Assembly (NCBI GenBank): GCA_041395325.1
Contig: JAWLAT010000028.1
Span: 1 to 64,000, forward strand
DNA from: JAWLAT01 sp041395325
GTDB lineage: Bacteria > Pseudomonadota > Gammaproteobacteria > Xanthomonadales > SZUA-5
Length of the DNA: 64,000 nt
Direction: 5' to 3'
The notes below the pieces were generated by a model. The model worked only from the letters and a program-made list of their open reading frames with translations, did not search any database and was not told the origin of the DNA. A program made the position numbers and the translations under genes. Below are positions 15,890 to 25,445 of the stretch, in pieces; the stretch's first letter is position 1, and each line of letters opens with the position of its first letter.

Positions 15890-17272
15890 ATGCACCCGAC
15901 TGCAGCCGACATGAATGCGAAGCCCCCAGCACCCCTGATCTCGCCTCGCCGCCGACCGTGGGCGCCGCTCCTGTTGGTCGCCGTGTGGCTGAGCGCTGCG
16001 GCCCTGGCGCAGCCATTGGCCCCGAACAGCAACGATCAGACCTTCTGCGACGGCTTCGAGCTGGTCAGCGACTGCGGCCTGCCACCCAAGCCACCGCTGG
16101 TGGTGCTCGAACAACTCTCGCCGCTGCCGGGCGACGGCAGCAGCACCTCGATCCAGTTCCGGGCCGGCTGGCCGCTGATCTTTCGCGCCTCGGTCAGCGA
16201 CGATGACATTCTTGGGCTCGGTCGGATCTACGGCGAGCAGGGCTTCGAGATCCAGAACTGGCAGTTTCCGGAAGTCGGCCAGGGCGGCGCGGTCGTTTTC
16301 ACCGACCCTGACGGCATCTGGTCCTTCAGTATCCCGCCACCGTCGGCCAACGACGAGCGCGTACTCGACTTCTACCCGGACCACGGCGACAGCACCGGGG
16401 TGACCGAAGACATCGCCGGCGCACCCTTTGCGCAGGATCCGGCCCGACGCTTCCAGCTGCGCCCTGAATTCGGTGGCCCGCTGCCGCAGCAGGCCGTCGA
16501 TGGCACGATGGTGCAGACGGTCATCCAGGACGGTGTCCAGTTCGGCTCCGACGACGACTTTCCGGGCCTGGTCATCCTGTCCAACGTCGGCGTTGGCGTG
16601 GTGATGGAGACGCTGGCCAATGGCTGGGTGCCGGTCATGCCGCGACAGGCTCGCAATCTGGCGGGGCTGACCAATTCGGTCGGCTACGAACTCAGCGATG
16701 TGCAGGGCCGCACAAGCATCACCGCGATGATGATCGTGCCGCGCTTCCTGTTCTCGCGGATCCGTTTGCGCGACGACTGCGTCGGCACGGTGACCTTCAA
16801 CACCGACGGTGAGCCGGAATCCTGCGACGGCGCGTCGATCCAGCGGGTGGAGGGCGGTCCGCAGGAGCCGCTGCAGCCCAGCGGCAGCATCGACGAATCG
16901 CAGGTCGAACTGCGCGCCTTCGTGGTTGAGCCGATCTGGAACTCGGTCGCCAATCGGCTGGACTATCTGGACGTGGTCGTCGACGTCGACGGCAACGGCC
17001 AGCTCACCGCCGCTGACGCCGAAGCGATGGGCTGGCGGGTACTGTCCAACGAGATCGTCTTCAATTTCCGGCAGATCGGTTCGGACGTCTCCACCGGTCA
17101 GATCAACGCCAATGCATCGCTGGCCTTCTGCAATGGCTTGGCCCGTCCGCGCGATATACGCCAGGCCGGCGCCGACTTTCAGGCCGACCTGGACGGCAAT
17201 GGCTTCGGCTTTGCCCTCAATGCGGCGATCTGCCCCGGTGGCGGCAGTGGTGTCACGCGGCCGCCGCGCTGA
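15890..17272 (+). CDS. Secreted hypothetical protein with EF-hand-like calcium motif
   Basis: The 460-residue protein (453 if it starts at the ATG seven codons in, which fits the signal peptide better) begins with a basic stretch and a hydrophobic signal (WAPLLLVAVWLSAAALAQ). The mature form starts near a QTFCDGFELVSDCG motif. A C-terminal DVDGNGQLTAADAE segment looks like an EF-hand or dockerin-type calcium loop, and a second, shorter DLDGNGFGF follows. Paired cysteines suggest disulfides in the periplasm or outside. I do not recognise a catalytic domain. It is transcribed divergently from the sdh operon; the gap from 15734 is 155 bases. Confidence 0.7.
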   Translation: MHPTAADMNAKPPAPLISPRRRPWAPLLLVAVWLSAAALAQPLAPNSNDQTFCDGFELVSDCGLPPKPPLVVLEQLSPLPGDGSSTSIQFRAGWPLIFRASVSDDDILGLGRIYGEQGFEIQNWQFPEVGQGGAVVFTDPDGIWSFSIPPPSANDERVLDFYPDHGDSTGVTEDIAGAPFAQDPARRFQLRPEFGGPLPQQAVDGTMVQTVIQDGVQFGSDDDFPGLVILSNVGVGVVMETLANGWVPVMPRQARNLAGLTNSVGYELSDVQGRTSITAMMIVPRFLFSRIRLRDDCVGTVTFNTDGEPESCDGASIQRVEGGPQEPLQPSGSIDESQVELRAFVVEPIWNSVANRLDYLDVVVDVDGNGQLTAADAEAMGWRVLSNEIVFNFRQIGSDVSTGQINANASLAFCNGLARPRDIRQAGADFQADLDGNGFGFALNAAICPGGGSGVTRPPR

Positions 17273-17331
17273 GTGCTGGCGGTCGTGACCAGCGCCGGGA
17301 TTCGCTGTTCGGTAAACGGGCTGCTGGCGCC

Positions 17332-20055
17332 ATGACTGGAGGCAACGATCCACGTCCAGGCAGCGACGCCACCACCGCATTGCCTGCCCAGTCGGCCGCG
17401 GCCACACCGCCGGGGACCAAAGCGCCATTGGCCGACGCCACCGCCGAGTTGGCTCCGCAAACCGCGGCGCCAGCAGCCACGGATCCGGGCGAAGGGCGGG
17501 AAGTGTCAGCGGATGAGCCCACCGCGCCTTGCCTGGCTGCAGCCGAGGCAGATCAGACACGCAGTGACGCCGAGGCCGCGGCCGCACCGATGGCCACTGC
17601 CGTGGCGAGGGCGATGCCCGAACGCATTGGACCGTTCAAGGTCAAGCGGATTCTGGGCGAAGGCGGAATGGGCGCGGTCTACCTGGGCGAGCAGCTGCAG
17701 CCGGTCCGCCGCGAAGTCGCGCTGAAGGTCATCCACGCCAGTCTGCGCAGCCCGGTGGCGTTGGCGCGCTTCGACGCCGAGCGGCAGGCCATGGCGAGGC
17801 TGTCGCACCCCAATGTGGCCGCCCTCTACGAAGCCGGCACGACCAGCGACGGCTTTCCCTACTTCGCCATGGAGTATCTGCCGGGCGCTACGCTGGTGCA
17901 GTACTGCGACATGAACCGGCTGGACATCCATGAACGCGTGGCGCTCTTCGCGCAGGTCTGCGATGGCGTTCAGCATGCGCACCAAAAGGGTCTGATTCAC
18001 CGCGATCTCAAACCCACCAACCTGCTGGTGGCCGAAGTCGATGGCCAGCCGATTCCCAAGGTGATTGATTTCGGCATTGCCAAGGCGGTCGATCAGCCAC
18101 TGGTGGAACAGGCGGAGCTGACCGGCCTGGGCGCGATCGGCACACCGGCCTACATGAGCCCGGAAGCCTTCGCCGCCAGTCAGGATCTGGATACGCGCAC
18201 CGACGTCTATTCGCTGGGCATCGTGCTGTACGAACTGCTGGCCGGCGTACGTCCGCATGATGTGTCCGGCGCGGCGCTGGTGCAGCTGGCCGCCAGCGGC
18301 AAGCGTCCGGCCTCGCAGCGGCTGACCGCGCGCATCTCGTCGCTGGACCAGACCCGGGTCAGCGAGATCGCCGAAGAACGTGGTCTGACCCGTACGCAAC
18401 TGGCCGAACATCTGCGCGCCGATCTGGACTGGATCGTCAGCAAGGCCATCGATGACGAGCGCGAGCGTCGCTATCCGACCGTGGCCGATCTGGCCGCCGA
18501 TCTGCGCCGCTTTCTGGCCAACGAAGTGGTGCAGGCGCGCCCACCCAGCGTGCGCTACCGCGCCAGCAAGTTCATTCGACGTCATCGTTTCGGCGTGTTG
18601 GCGGCGGCCCTGGTGCTGGTTGCGCTGGTGCTGGGCATTGTCGGCACCTCGGTGGGCATGCTGCGCGCCGCCCGTGAAGCCGAGGCCGCGCGTCAGGTGT
18701 CCGCCTTCCTGACCCGGTTGTTCGAGGTTTCCGATCCGGGCGTGGCGCGCGGCAATTCGGTCACGGCGCGGGAGCTGCTCGACCAGGGTGCCATGCGCAT
18801 CCAGTCCGAGTTGGCCGACCAGCCGCGGGTGCAGGCAAGGCTGATGCGGACGATGGCCGAGGTCTATCAGAACCTCGGCCTTTACGATCAAGCCGAGCCG
18901 CTGGAAACCGCGGCGCTGGCCCGCTACCGCCAGGTCCTGGGCGAGCACGATGCGGAGGTGGGGCGCAGTCTGCTGGCACTGGGGACATTGCGGACCAACC
19001 AGGGTCGCTATCCGGAAGCCGAATCGCTGCTGCGAGAGGCGGTCGCGAACCTGTCCGACAGTCTGGGTGATGACAGCGCCGAGCTGGCCCAGGCACAAGT
19101 GCAATTGGGTCTGACGCGATTCCTGCTGGCCGATCGAACGCAGGCCGAAGCCCTGTACCGACAGGCCCTGAGCTCGCAGCAGGCTCGATTTGGTGACGAC
19201 AGCGTGGAAGTGGCCAGCACGCTGGCCCATCTGGGCTTCCTGCTCAACAACGAAGGTCGCCTGGAGGAAGCCGAACAGGTGCTGCAGCGCGCCCTGCAGA
19301 TCCGCCAGACGCGACTGGGTGAGGACCACTATCTGGTCGAATCCAGCCTGCACCTGCTGGCCGACGTCTATTTCCGTCAGGGTCGCCTGGCACAGGCCCG
19401 CGAGTTGTACGAGCGAGGCCTGGCGATCAAGCACCAGATCTACGCGCCCGATCATCCGCTGATCGCCGAGAGCCATTTCGCCCTGGGTCAGGTACTCGCC
19501 GCCGAGGGTGAGGTGGAAGCTGCTCTGGCGCATCTGCGCCAAGGCATCGCCTTGGTCGAAAGCAGCCTGGGGCCCGACCACGTCAATCTCAGCCGTGGCC
19601 TGCAGCCACTGGGGACTCTGTTGGCCGAGACCGGCCGTTGGGCCGAGGCGGCTGAAGCCTTTGGTCGCCTGGTAGCTGTCTATGAAAGTGCCGTGGGTGG
19701 CGACCATCCCTGGGTGGGTGAGGCGTTGAACAACCTGGGTTGGGTCCTGAGCGATGGGCTGCAGGAGTACGCTCAGGCCGAAGCGCTGCTGCGACGGGCG
19801 GTGGCGATCTTTCCGCTTGATCCGGACCCGGGGTACTCCGGTGCTCTGGCGCGCTGGACGTTGGCCAATTGCCTGCGTGACCAGCAGCACAATGACGAAG
19901 CTGAGCGCTATTACGCCGAGGCGCTGGGCATACTCGACAACGGCGCTCCGACCCCACATCCGCAGCGGCCGGCGCTGATCGCCGATTACGCCCAAGCCCT
20001 GCGCGCCGACGGTCGCGAGTCGGCAGCCGCTGAGCTGGAGTCGCGCCAGCCATAG
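17332..20055 (+). CDS. Transmembrane serine/threonine protein kinase with TPR domain
   Basis: The 907-residue protein has a low-complexity Ala/Pro/Glu-rich N-terminus (1-95), then a Hanks-type kinase domain (about 99-400): glycine loop LGEGGMGAVYLGE, catalytic lysine in VALKV (K132), HRDLKPTNLL (H223-R-D), IDFGIAK (D246-F-G) and GTPAYMSPE. All key residues are present, so it should be active. One transmembrane helix follows (about 420-445), then 10 or so tetratricopeptide repeats to the end, which would face the periplasm if the kinase is cytoplasmic. Known relatives are common in Lysobacterales. Ninety-seven bases separate it from the FHA-GGDEF gene. Confidence 0.9.
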   Translation: MTGGNDPRPGSDATTALPAQSAAATPPGTKAPLADATAELAPQTAAPAATDPGEGREVSADEPTAPCLAAAEADQTRSDAEAAAAPMATAVARAMPERIGPFKVKRILGEGGMGAVYLGEQLQPVRREVALKVIHASLRSPVALARFDAERQAMARLSHPNVAALYEAGTTSDGFPYFAMEYLPGATLVQYCDMNRLDIHERVALFAQVCDGVQHAHQKGLIHRDLKPTNLLVAEVDGQPIPKVIDFGIAKAVDQPLVEQAELTGLGAIGTPAYMSPEAFAASQDLDTRTDVYSLGIVLYELLAGVRPHDVSGAALVQLAASGKRPASQRLTARISSLDQTRVSEIAEERGLTRTQLAEHLRADLDWIVSKAIDDERERRYPTVADLAADLRRFLANEVVQARPPSVRYRASKFIRRHRFGVLAAALVLVALVLGIVGTSVGMLRAAREAEAARQVSAFLTRLFEVSDPGVARGNSVTARELLDQGAMRIQSELADQPRVQARLMRTMAEVYQNLGLYDQAEPLETAALARYRQVLGEHDAEVGRSLLALGTLRTNQGRYPEAESLLREAVANLSDSLGDDSAELAQAQVQLGLTRFLLADRTQAEALYRQALSSQQARFGDDSVEVASTLAHLGFLLNNEGRLEEAEQVLQRALQIRQTRLGEDHYLVESSLHLLADVYFRQGRLAQARELYERGLAIKHQIYAPDHPLIAESHFALGQVLAAEGEVEAALAHLRQGIALVESSLGPDHVNLSRGLQPLGTLLAETGRWAEAAEAFGRLVAVYESAVGGDHPWVGEALNNLGWVLSDGLQEYAQAEALLRRAVAIFPLDPDPGYSGALARWTLANCLRDQQHNDEAERYYAEALGILDNGAPTPHPQRPALIADYAQALRADGRESAAAELESRQP

Positions 20056-20152
20056 GCGCTGCCCCGTGGAAACTTCCGACGACTCAGCTGGCATGGCATA
20101 TTGCTGGCGAGTGGACTGCACCGCTCGCGACGATCAAGTCAGCCGGCCGACC

Positions 20153-21067
20153 ATGGACAGCGAACAGACCACGTTCACCATCCCGGGTACCCATCAGACG
20201 ATGGAGCAAACCGACTGGACCGCCTGTCTGGTGGTCGTGCGCGGCCAGGGCACCGGCAACAAGATTCTGCTCAACCGCCCGCGCATCGCCATCGGGCGCG
20301 CCGATGACGCCGATGTGCGCCTGGCCAAGGCCGGCGTCTCCCGCCAGCATGCGGTGATCACACCGCTGGAGGACAATCGCTTCCAGATTCAGGATCTGCA
20401 GAGCACCAACGGCACCTATGTCAACGCCGAGCGCATCAACACCGTGGTGCTGAAGGATCAGGATCTGATCGCCATTGGCGAGAGCCGGCTCAAGTTCATC
20501 GCCGCCGACAGCCCGGACCAGCCGTATTACGAAGAACTCTTTTGTCAGGCGCAGTTGGACAAGACGCTGCAGATCTACAACAAGCACTATTTTCTGACAC
20601 GCCTGGACGATGAGTTGCGCCGCCACCAGCGGGCCGGCGCGCCGCTGTCGCTGATCCTCTTCGATGTCGACCATTTCAAGCGCCTCAACGACAGTCACGG
20701 TCATCTGGCCGGCGATGCAGCATTGGTGCATCTGTGTCAGTTGGCCAAGCAGAGTCTGCGTGCCACCGATGTGTTGTGCCGCTACGGCGGAGAGGAGTTT
20801 GCCGTCATTCTCGCGATGACCGAATCGACGGCCGCCCTGGCCATCGCCGAGGAAATTCGCCAGCGTGTCGCCAGCGCACCGGTGCACCACGGCGACAGCG
20901 AGATCCCGATGACGATCAGTCTCGGCATCAGCCAACAGAGCAAGGGTCAGCCGAAAATGACCTCGGAAGGCTTGATCGTGCAGGCCGATCGAGCGCTGTA
21001 CGGGGCCAAGCACGGCGGCCGCGATCGTTCGCTGGTGTTCGAGCCGGCCCAGATGACGACCGATTGA
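20153..21067 (+). CDS. FHA domain-containing diguanylate cyclase
   Basis: The 304-residue protein (from MDSEQTTF) has an FHA phosphothreonine-binding domain (about 24-115), with IAIGRADDADVRL, the SRQH motif and STNGTYVN all conserved, and a GGDEF domain (about 130-300). The active-site loop is GGEEF (212-216), preceded by metal-binding FDVDHFKRLND. An RxxD product-inhibition site (RATD, 203-206) lies five residues before it, so feedback inhibition by c-di-GMP is expected. No transmembrane segment. A longer start 29 codons upstream is open but less likely. The adjacent kinase could supply the phosphothreonine ligand. Confidence 0.9.
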   Translation: MDSEQTTFTIPGTHQTMEQTDWTACLVVVRGQGTGNKILLNRPRIAIGRADDADVRLAKAGVSRQHAVITPLEDNRFQIQDLQSTNGTYVNAERINTVVLKDQDLIAIGESRLKFIAADSPDQPYYEELFCQAQLDKTLQIYNKHYFLTRLDDELRRHQRAGAPLSLILFDVDHFKRLNDSHGHLAGDAALVHLCQLAKQSLRATDVLCRYGGEEFAVILAMTESTAALAIAEEIRQRVASAPVHHGDSEIPMTISLGISQQSKGQPKMTSEGLIVQADRALYGAKHGGRDRSLVFEPAQMTTD

Positions 21068-21197
21068 AAACCGGCGTGGCGAAAGGCGGCAGGGGAGCCA
21101 AGCGGCTAGCGCGTCGAAGTTCCATCACCGCCGTGATTCATCCACAGTCGGCGGCAGAGGAACTACCCTGTTCGGATTTCCGGAATCCTGGATCCCT

Positions 21198-22013
21198 ATG
21201 TCGGCCCCTTTGCAGCAAATCGAGTTCGAAGGGCGCGATGCCCAGACCTTTCTCCAGGCCCAACTGGCGACGGATCTGCGCGAGTTGGCCGATGGCCACT
21301 GGTGCTGGGCGGCGTTGCTTTCGCTGAAGGGGCGGGTCCTGTCGCTGGGCCCCTTGGGCCGGCTGTCGGCCACACACTGGTCCTGGCTGTTGCCGGCCGA
21401 TCTGGCCGAGACCATCGCCAATCACCTGAGCCGCTATCGATTGCGCAGCAAGCTGACGATCGCCGTGACCGATGTCGGCATCCAGGCACAGTCGCAGACC
21501 GGCGCTGAATCAGCTGGAACGCTGACGAACACCGGCGCTGGCGCGCTGAACTGGAATGGCTTCGCAGCTGGCTGGTGCCTGCACCAGTCCGTGGGTCAGA
21601 CGCCGCCCTCGCCCGACAGCTGGACCGAATGCACGCTGGCGCGCCTGCGACAGGGTCGGCCGCTGATCAGCGCCGCCAGCAGCGACCAGCACCTCCCGGC
21701 CGCGCTGGGTCTGCTCGACGACGGCACGGTGAGCGTGCGCAAGGGCTGCTATCCCGGCCAGGAAATCGTCGCGCGCACGCACTTTCTCGGTCGCAACAAG
21801 CGCAGCCGCTGCCTGCTGCGCGGCGACTTGCCTGTTCCTGCCATTGGCGACAGCATCCACGCGGCGGAACGCCAGGTCGGCGAGATCGTCGAGAGTGCTT
21901 TCGCTGAACCGGGCTGGCTGGCACTGGCGGTGGCGGAGGCTGCCGCGCTGGACGGCTCGCCTCTGCACATCAATGGTCTGCCGGTGGACGTTGTCGAGTC
22001 ATTCGCCGGCTGA
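21198..22013 (+). CDS. ygfZ: Folate-binding YgfZ/GcvT-like Fe-S cluster maintenance protein
   Basis: The 271-residue protein is a short GcvT-related protein. It shows GRDAQTFLQAQLATDL at the N-terminus and the YgfZ signature KGCYPGQEIVART with the conserved cysteine. YgfZ proteins use tetrahydrofolate to help repair or mature some iron-sulfur enzymes, for example MiaB. The ATG is 130 bases after the previous gene. The call is strong because the KGCYxGQE motif is diagnostic. Confidence 0.9.
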   Translation: MSAPLQQIEFEGRDAQTFLQAQLATDLRELADGHWCWAALLSLKGRVLSLGPLGRLSATHWSWLLPADLAETIANHLSRYRLRSKLTIAVTDVGIQAQSQTGAESAGTLTNTGAGALNWNGFAAGWCLHQSVGQTPPSPDSWTECTLARLRQGRPLISAASSDQHLPAALGLLDDGTVSVRKGCYPGQEIVARTHFLGRNKRSRCLLRGDLPVPAIGDSIHAAERQVGEIVESAFAEPGWLALAVAEAAALDGSPLHINGLPVDVVESFAG

Positions 22014-22032
22014 TTGCCACAGGCCCATACAC

Positions 22033-22812
22033 ATGTGGAATCCCTTCCGCCGCCGACGCCTGCTCAGCGATGAGGACGAGCACTTTCAAATCGAGTGCTT
22101 TCGCTGGCTACTGAGACACTTCGGCGGCAGTGATTTTCATGACGACGCGCGACTGGTGCTGCCAACCGCAGCGGATTTTCCGATCGAACGCGGCAGCGAC
22201 GAGTCCGTTGCACGGCAGTACTTCGATCGTGTCCGGGAACTGGCCGGGATGGATGAATGGGAGGCCGAGCTGGTCGCTCATGAAACCGATCCGCAGATAC
22301 ACCTCGGTGAGTTGCTGATCGTCCAGGACGTGGAGCCAGCCCCGCTGGGGCGCTTCAGCGCCGACACCTCCGATCAGGTGACAATCAGCTACAACCCGGC
22401 ATTGCTGCGCGATCCGGCACTGCTGGTGAGCACCTTTGCCCATGAACTGGCGCATTATCTGACCGCGAACGCACCCGAGCCGCCGCCAGGCGGATGGGAC
22501 AACTGGGAGTTCGCAACCGACATCACCGCCAGCTTCATGGGCTTCGGTGTCTTCATGGCCAACACGGCCTTTCGCTTTCGTCAGTACGGCGGCGCCGGCG
22601 TGGCTGGCTGGCAGACTTCGGGCGGCGGCTATCTGTCGCAGGCCGAGCACAGCTTCGCGCTGGCGCTGTTCCTGCGCCTGAAGGACATCCCGGCCAGCGC
22701 GGCGCTGCCACACTGCGATCCCAACGTCCGTGGATTCCTCAAGCGCGCGCTGGCGGACCTGGACGACAGCGACGCCATCGCCAGCTTGCGCCAGGTGGTC
22801 CCGGTGGACTGA
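22033..22812 (+). CDS. Zincin-like putative metallopeptidase, uncharacterised
   Basis: The 259-residue protein carries an HExxH motif in FAHELAHYLT (residues 137-141), followed by NWEFATDITASFMGFGVF, where E159 or D163 could be the third zinc ligand. No signal peptide is apparent; the N-terminus MWNPFRRRRLLSDEDEHF is basic then acidic. It starts 19 bases after ygfZ and is likely cotranscribed. I do not know this family beyond the zincin-type site; it may be a cytosolic peptidase or an inactive relative. Confidence 0.7.
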   Translation: MWNPFRRRRLLSDEDEHFQIECFRWLLRHFGGSDFHDDARLVLPTAADFPIERGSDESVARQYFDRVRELAGMDEWEAELVAHETDPQIHLGELLIVQDVEPAPLGRFSADTSDQVTISYNPALLRDPALLVSTFAHELAHYLTANAPEPPPGGWDNWEFATDITASFMGFGVFMANTAFRFRQYGGAGVAGWQTSGGGYLSQAEHSFALALFLRLKDIPASAALPHCDPNVRGFLKRALADLDDSDAIASLRQVVPVD

Positions 22813-22888
22813 ATCGCCGGCGCCTTTACGGACGCCGGTTGACGATGGAGCGCGGCGCGCGAGCCGGCGAATCGCCGACGTGCGCCGC

Positions 22889-24016
22889 TTACTGCTCGAT
22901 CAGCTCGACGCCTTCCATGCCGGCCGACAGCGTGTGCGCATCGCCGCCCTGAGCCAGCTTGATGCGCAAACGCACCTCGTTGGCGGAGTCGGCGTGGCGC
23001 AGGGCGTCTTCGTAACTGATTTCGCCCGCCTGATACAGCTCGAACAGACTCTGGTCGAAGGTCCGCATGCCCAGGTTGGTGGATTCCTTCATCACATCCT
23101 TGAGCTTGTGCACCTCACCCTGGCGGATGTAGTCCATCACCAGCGGCGTACCCAGCAGCACCTCCATGGCGACGCGTCGACCGCGGCCATCCGGCGTCGG
23201 GATCAGCTGTTGCGCCACGATGCCCTTGAGGTTCAACGACAGATCCATCAGCAGCTGTGGCCGACGGTCCTCGGGGAAGAAGTGCAGTACGCGGTCGATG
23301 GCCTGGTTGGCATTGTTGGCGTGCAGCGTGCACAGGCACAGATGACCGGTTTCGGAGAAGGTGATGGCGTGTTCCATCGTCTCACGCGTGCGCACCTCGC
23401 CGATCAGAATCACGTCCGGCGCCTGCCGCAGCGTGTTCTTCAGCGCATCCTGGAAAGTGTCGGTATCAATCCCGACTTCACGTTGGGTGATGATGCAACC
23501 TTCGTGCTTGTGCACAAACTCGATCGGGTCCTCGATGCTGATGATGTGACCGGTCGAATTCTGGTTGCGATAGCCCACCATGGCGGCCAGCGAGGTCGAC
23601 TTACCCGTGCCGGTGGCACCGACAAAAATGATCAGACCGCGCTTGGTCATCGCCAGCGACTTGATGATCGGCGGCAGGCTCAGCTCGTCGATGGTCGGGA
23701 TCTTGGTCTCGATCCGGCGCAGCACCATGCCGACCTGATTGCGCTGATAGAAGCAGCTGACACGGAAGCGGCCAACGCCCTGCAGGCTGATCGCGAACTG
23801 GCACTCGTGGGTCTTTTCAAACTCCTCGCGTTGGCTGGGCGTCATCACGCTGAGCACCAGATCGCGGCTTTGCTGCGGAGTCAGGATCGTTTGCGTGATC
23901 GGCGCAATGCGGCCGTGCACCTTCATGGAGGGCGGCACGCCCGCGGTGATGAACAGGTCCGAGGCTTTCTTGTGGACCATCAACTTCAGGAAGGAATTGA
24001 AGTCGATGCTGCTCAT
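22889..24016 (-). CDS. pilU: Type IV pilus twitching motility ATPase PilU
   Basis: PilU is the accessory retraction ATPase working with PilT. The 375 residues start with LKLMVHKKASDLFITAGVPPSMKVHGR. The body shows Walker A GATGTGKST, the Asp box FISIEDPIE-type segment (HIISIEDPIEFVH), Walker B and the His box TGHLCLCTLHANNANQ. The C-terminal ADSANEVRLRIKL segment is typical of PilU rather than PilT. The start is set at MSSIDFNSFLKLM. No pilT is adjacent in this window. Confidence 0.92.
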   Translation of the reverse strand: MSSIDFNSFLKLMVHKKASDLFITAGVPPSMKVHGRIAPITQTILTPQQSRDLVLSVMTPSQREEFEKTHECQFAISLQGVGRFRVSCFYQRNQVGMVLRRIETKIPTIDELSLPPIIKSLAMTKRGLIIFVGATGTGKSTSLAAMVGYRNQNSTGHIISIEDPIEFVHKHEGCIITQREVGIDTDTFQDALKNTLRQAPDVILIGEVRTRETMEHAITFSETGHLCLCTLHANNANQAIDRVLHFFPEDRRPQLLMDLSLNLKGIVAQQLIPTPDGRGRRVAMEVLLGTPLVMDYIRQGEVHKLKDVMKESTNLGMRTFDQSLFELYQAGEISYEDALRHADSANEVRLRIKLAQGGDAHTLSAGMEGVELIEQ

Positions 24017-24240
24017 GGCGCACTCCCCGTGTAACCGAACGGCGTCCGACGATTGTGCCCGCAATACCGGCAGCGGCATAGTCTGCGGCCCTGGCTGCAG
24101 CGGAACTGGGTCGCAAGCTGAACCCGGAAATGCCGCTTTGCGTGGGGCGGCCGCAGCAACAAGTGAGGCGATGCACTGCCGGGACACCTCGGGAGCGGGC
24201 ACCCTACAATGCGGCATCTGGCTCTGGAAGATTCGCACCG

Positions 24241-24765
24241 ATGCGCAACGCGCTACAGGAACAACTGCTGAAGGCAGGCCTGGCCAAGAAGCAGAAGGTC
24301 GATGCCGCCGCCCGTGATCAACAACGTCAGCGCGATGGCAAGGCTGCCACCGAAGCCGCCGTGGATGGTCGCCGGCTGCAGGCCGAAAAGGCCGAGCGTG
24401 ACCGTGCGCTGGCCGCCGAACGCAAGGCCGAGGCACTGGCCGCCGAGCGCATCGCACAGGTCCGTCAGCTGATCGATCAACACGGTCTCAAGCCACGAGG
24501 TGATGATCCCTATCGCTTCGAGCATGACGGCGCCATTCGCACCGTGCTGATTGAAGCCACCATGCGCCGACAGTTGGCCAAGGGGGCTCTGGTGGTGGTC
24601 TGCGCCGACGATCGCTACGTCCTGCTGCCGGCCGAGATTGGCGACCGCGTGGTTGAGCGTGGCGGCAGCATGGCGCTGGACCACCGGGGGTCAGCGGCAG
24701 CGGTCGACGAGGACATGGACCCGCACTACGCCCAGTTCGTCGTGCCCGATGACCTGACATGGTGA
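24241..24765 (+). CDS. DUF2058 family protein (YaiL-like)
   Basis: The 174-residue protein starts with RNALQEQLLKAGLAKKQKV and has a highly charged coiled-coil stretch rich in Ala/Glu/Lys/Arg (residues 20-80). A compact C-terminal domain follows with DPYRFEHDGAIRTVLIE, GALVVVCADDRYVLLPAEI and a final VPDDLTW. This matches the DUF2058/YaiL family, described as a nucleoprotein or polysome-associated factor. ATG at 24241 follows a TACAAT -10-like box near 24207. The exact role is unknown. Confidence 0.85.
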   Translation: MRNALQEQLLKAGLAKKQKVDAAARDQQRQRDGKAATEAAVDGRRLQAEKAERDRALAAERKAEALAAERIAQVRQLIDQHGLKPRGDDPYRFEHDGAIRTVLIEATMRRQLAKGALVVVCADDRYVLLPAEIGDRVVERGGSMALDHRGSAAAVDEDMDPHYAQFVVPDDLTW

Positions 24766-24835
24766 CAGGGCGGCTTCCGGGTCTCACGGGCGGGTGAGCT
24801 AACATCCTCGCCCCCGCCCACTGGATGGAGCGCTC

Positions 24836-25435
24836 ATGATCGGACGCCTGCACGGCACGCTGCTGGCCAAACAGCCTCCGGCACTGTTGCTGGATGTGGC
24901 AGGCGTCGGCTACGAGCTGGAAGCGCCCATGTCGACCTTCTACGAGCTGGGTGCGGTGGGCAGTGAGGTTCGTCTGCATACGCATCTGGTGGTCCGTGAG
25001 GACGCCTTTCTGCTCTTTGGCTTTCACAGCGAGCCTGAGCGTGCGCTGTTTCGGCAACTGATCAAGGTGTCCGGCATCGGCGCCAAGATGGCGCTGGCGG
25101 TGCTGTCGGGCTTGAGCGTCGATGACTTTCGTCGCTGTGTCGTCACCGCCGATGTGGCGGCGCTGACACGGGTCCCCGGCATCGGCAAGAAGACTGCCGA
25201 GCGGATCGTCATGGAGATGCGCGACCGGGTCGACGCTTCGGGTGGCAGCATCAGCCTGCCGGCCAAGCGTGGCCAGCCGGTCCCGGCAGACCCGGCTGCC
25301 GAAGCGCTGGTCGCCCTGCAGGCACTGGGCTACAAGCCGGCCGAGGCATCACGCCTGGTCGAACAGAGCGCCGAGCCTGGCGACGATGCCGAAGGGATCA
25401 TTCGGAAAGCGCTGAAGCGGGCCTTGCGGCAGTAG
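24836..25435 (+). CDS. ruvA: Holliday junction branch-migration protein RuvA
   Basis: RuvA binds four-way junctions and loads the RuvB helicase. The 199-residue protein has the OB-fold N-terminus MIGRLHGTLLAKQPPALLLDVAGVGYE, two helix-hairpin-helix motifs (VSGIGAKMALAVLSGL and VPGIGKKTAERIVMEM) and the C-terminal RuvB-binding domain (AAEALVALQALGYKPAEASRLV). Length is close to normal (about 200). Neither ruvC nor ruvB is adjacent; the stop codon runs straight into a repeat array, so the usual ruvCAB cluster is split here. Confidence 0.95.
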   Translation: MIGRLHGTLLAKQPPALLLDVAGVGYELEAPMSTFYELGAVGSEVRLHTHLVVREDAFLLFGFHSEPERALFRQLIKVSGIGAKMALAVLSGLSVDDFRRCVVTADVAALTRVPGIGKKTAERIVMEMRDRVDASGGSISLPAKRGQPVPADPAAEALVALQALGYKPAEASRLVEQSAEPGDDAEGIIRKALKRALRQ

Positions 25436-25445
25436 GGTTTGCAAA

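Noticed and set aside
17506..20121. 871-codon open frame on the minus strand opposite the kinase gene
   Set aside because: It mirrors the GC-rich kinase/TPR gene, has no known domain, and the plus strand frame has all kinase and TPR motifs.
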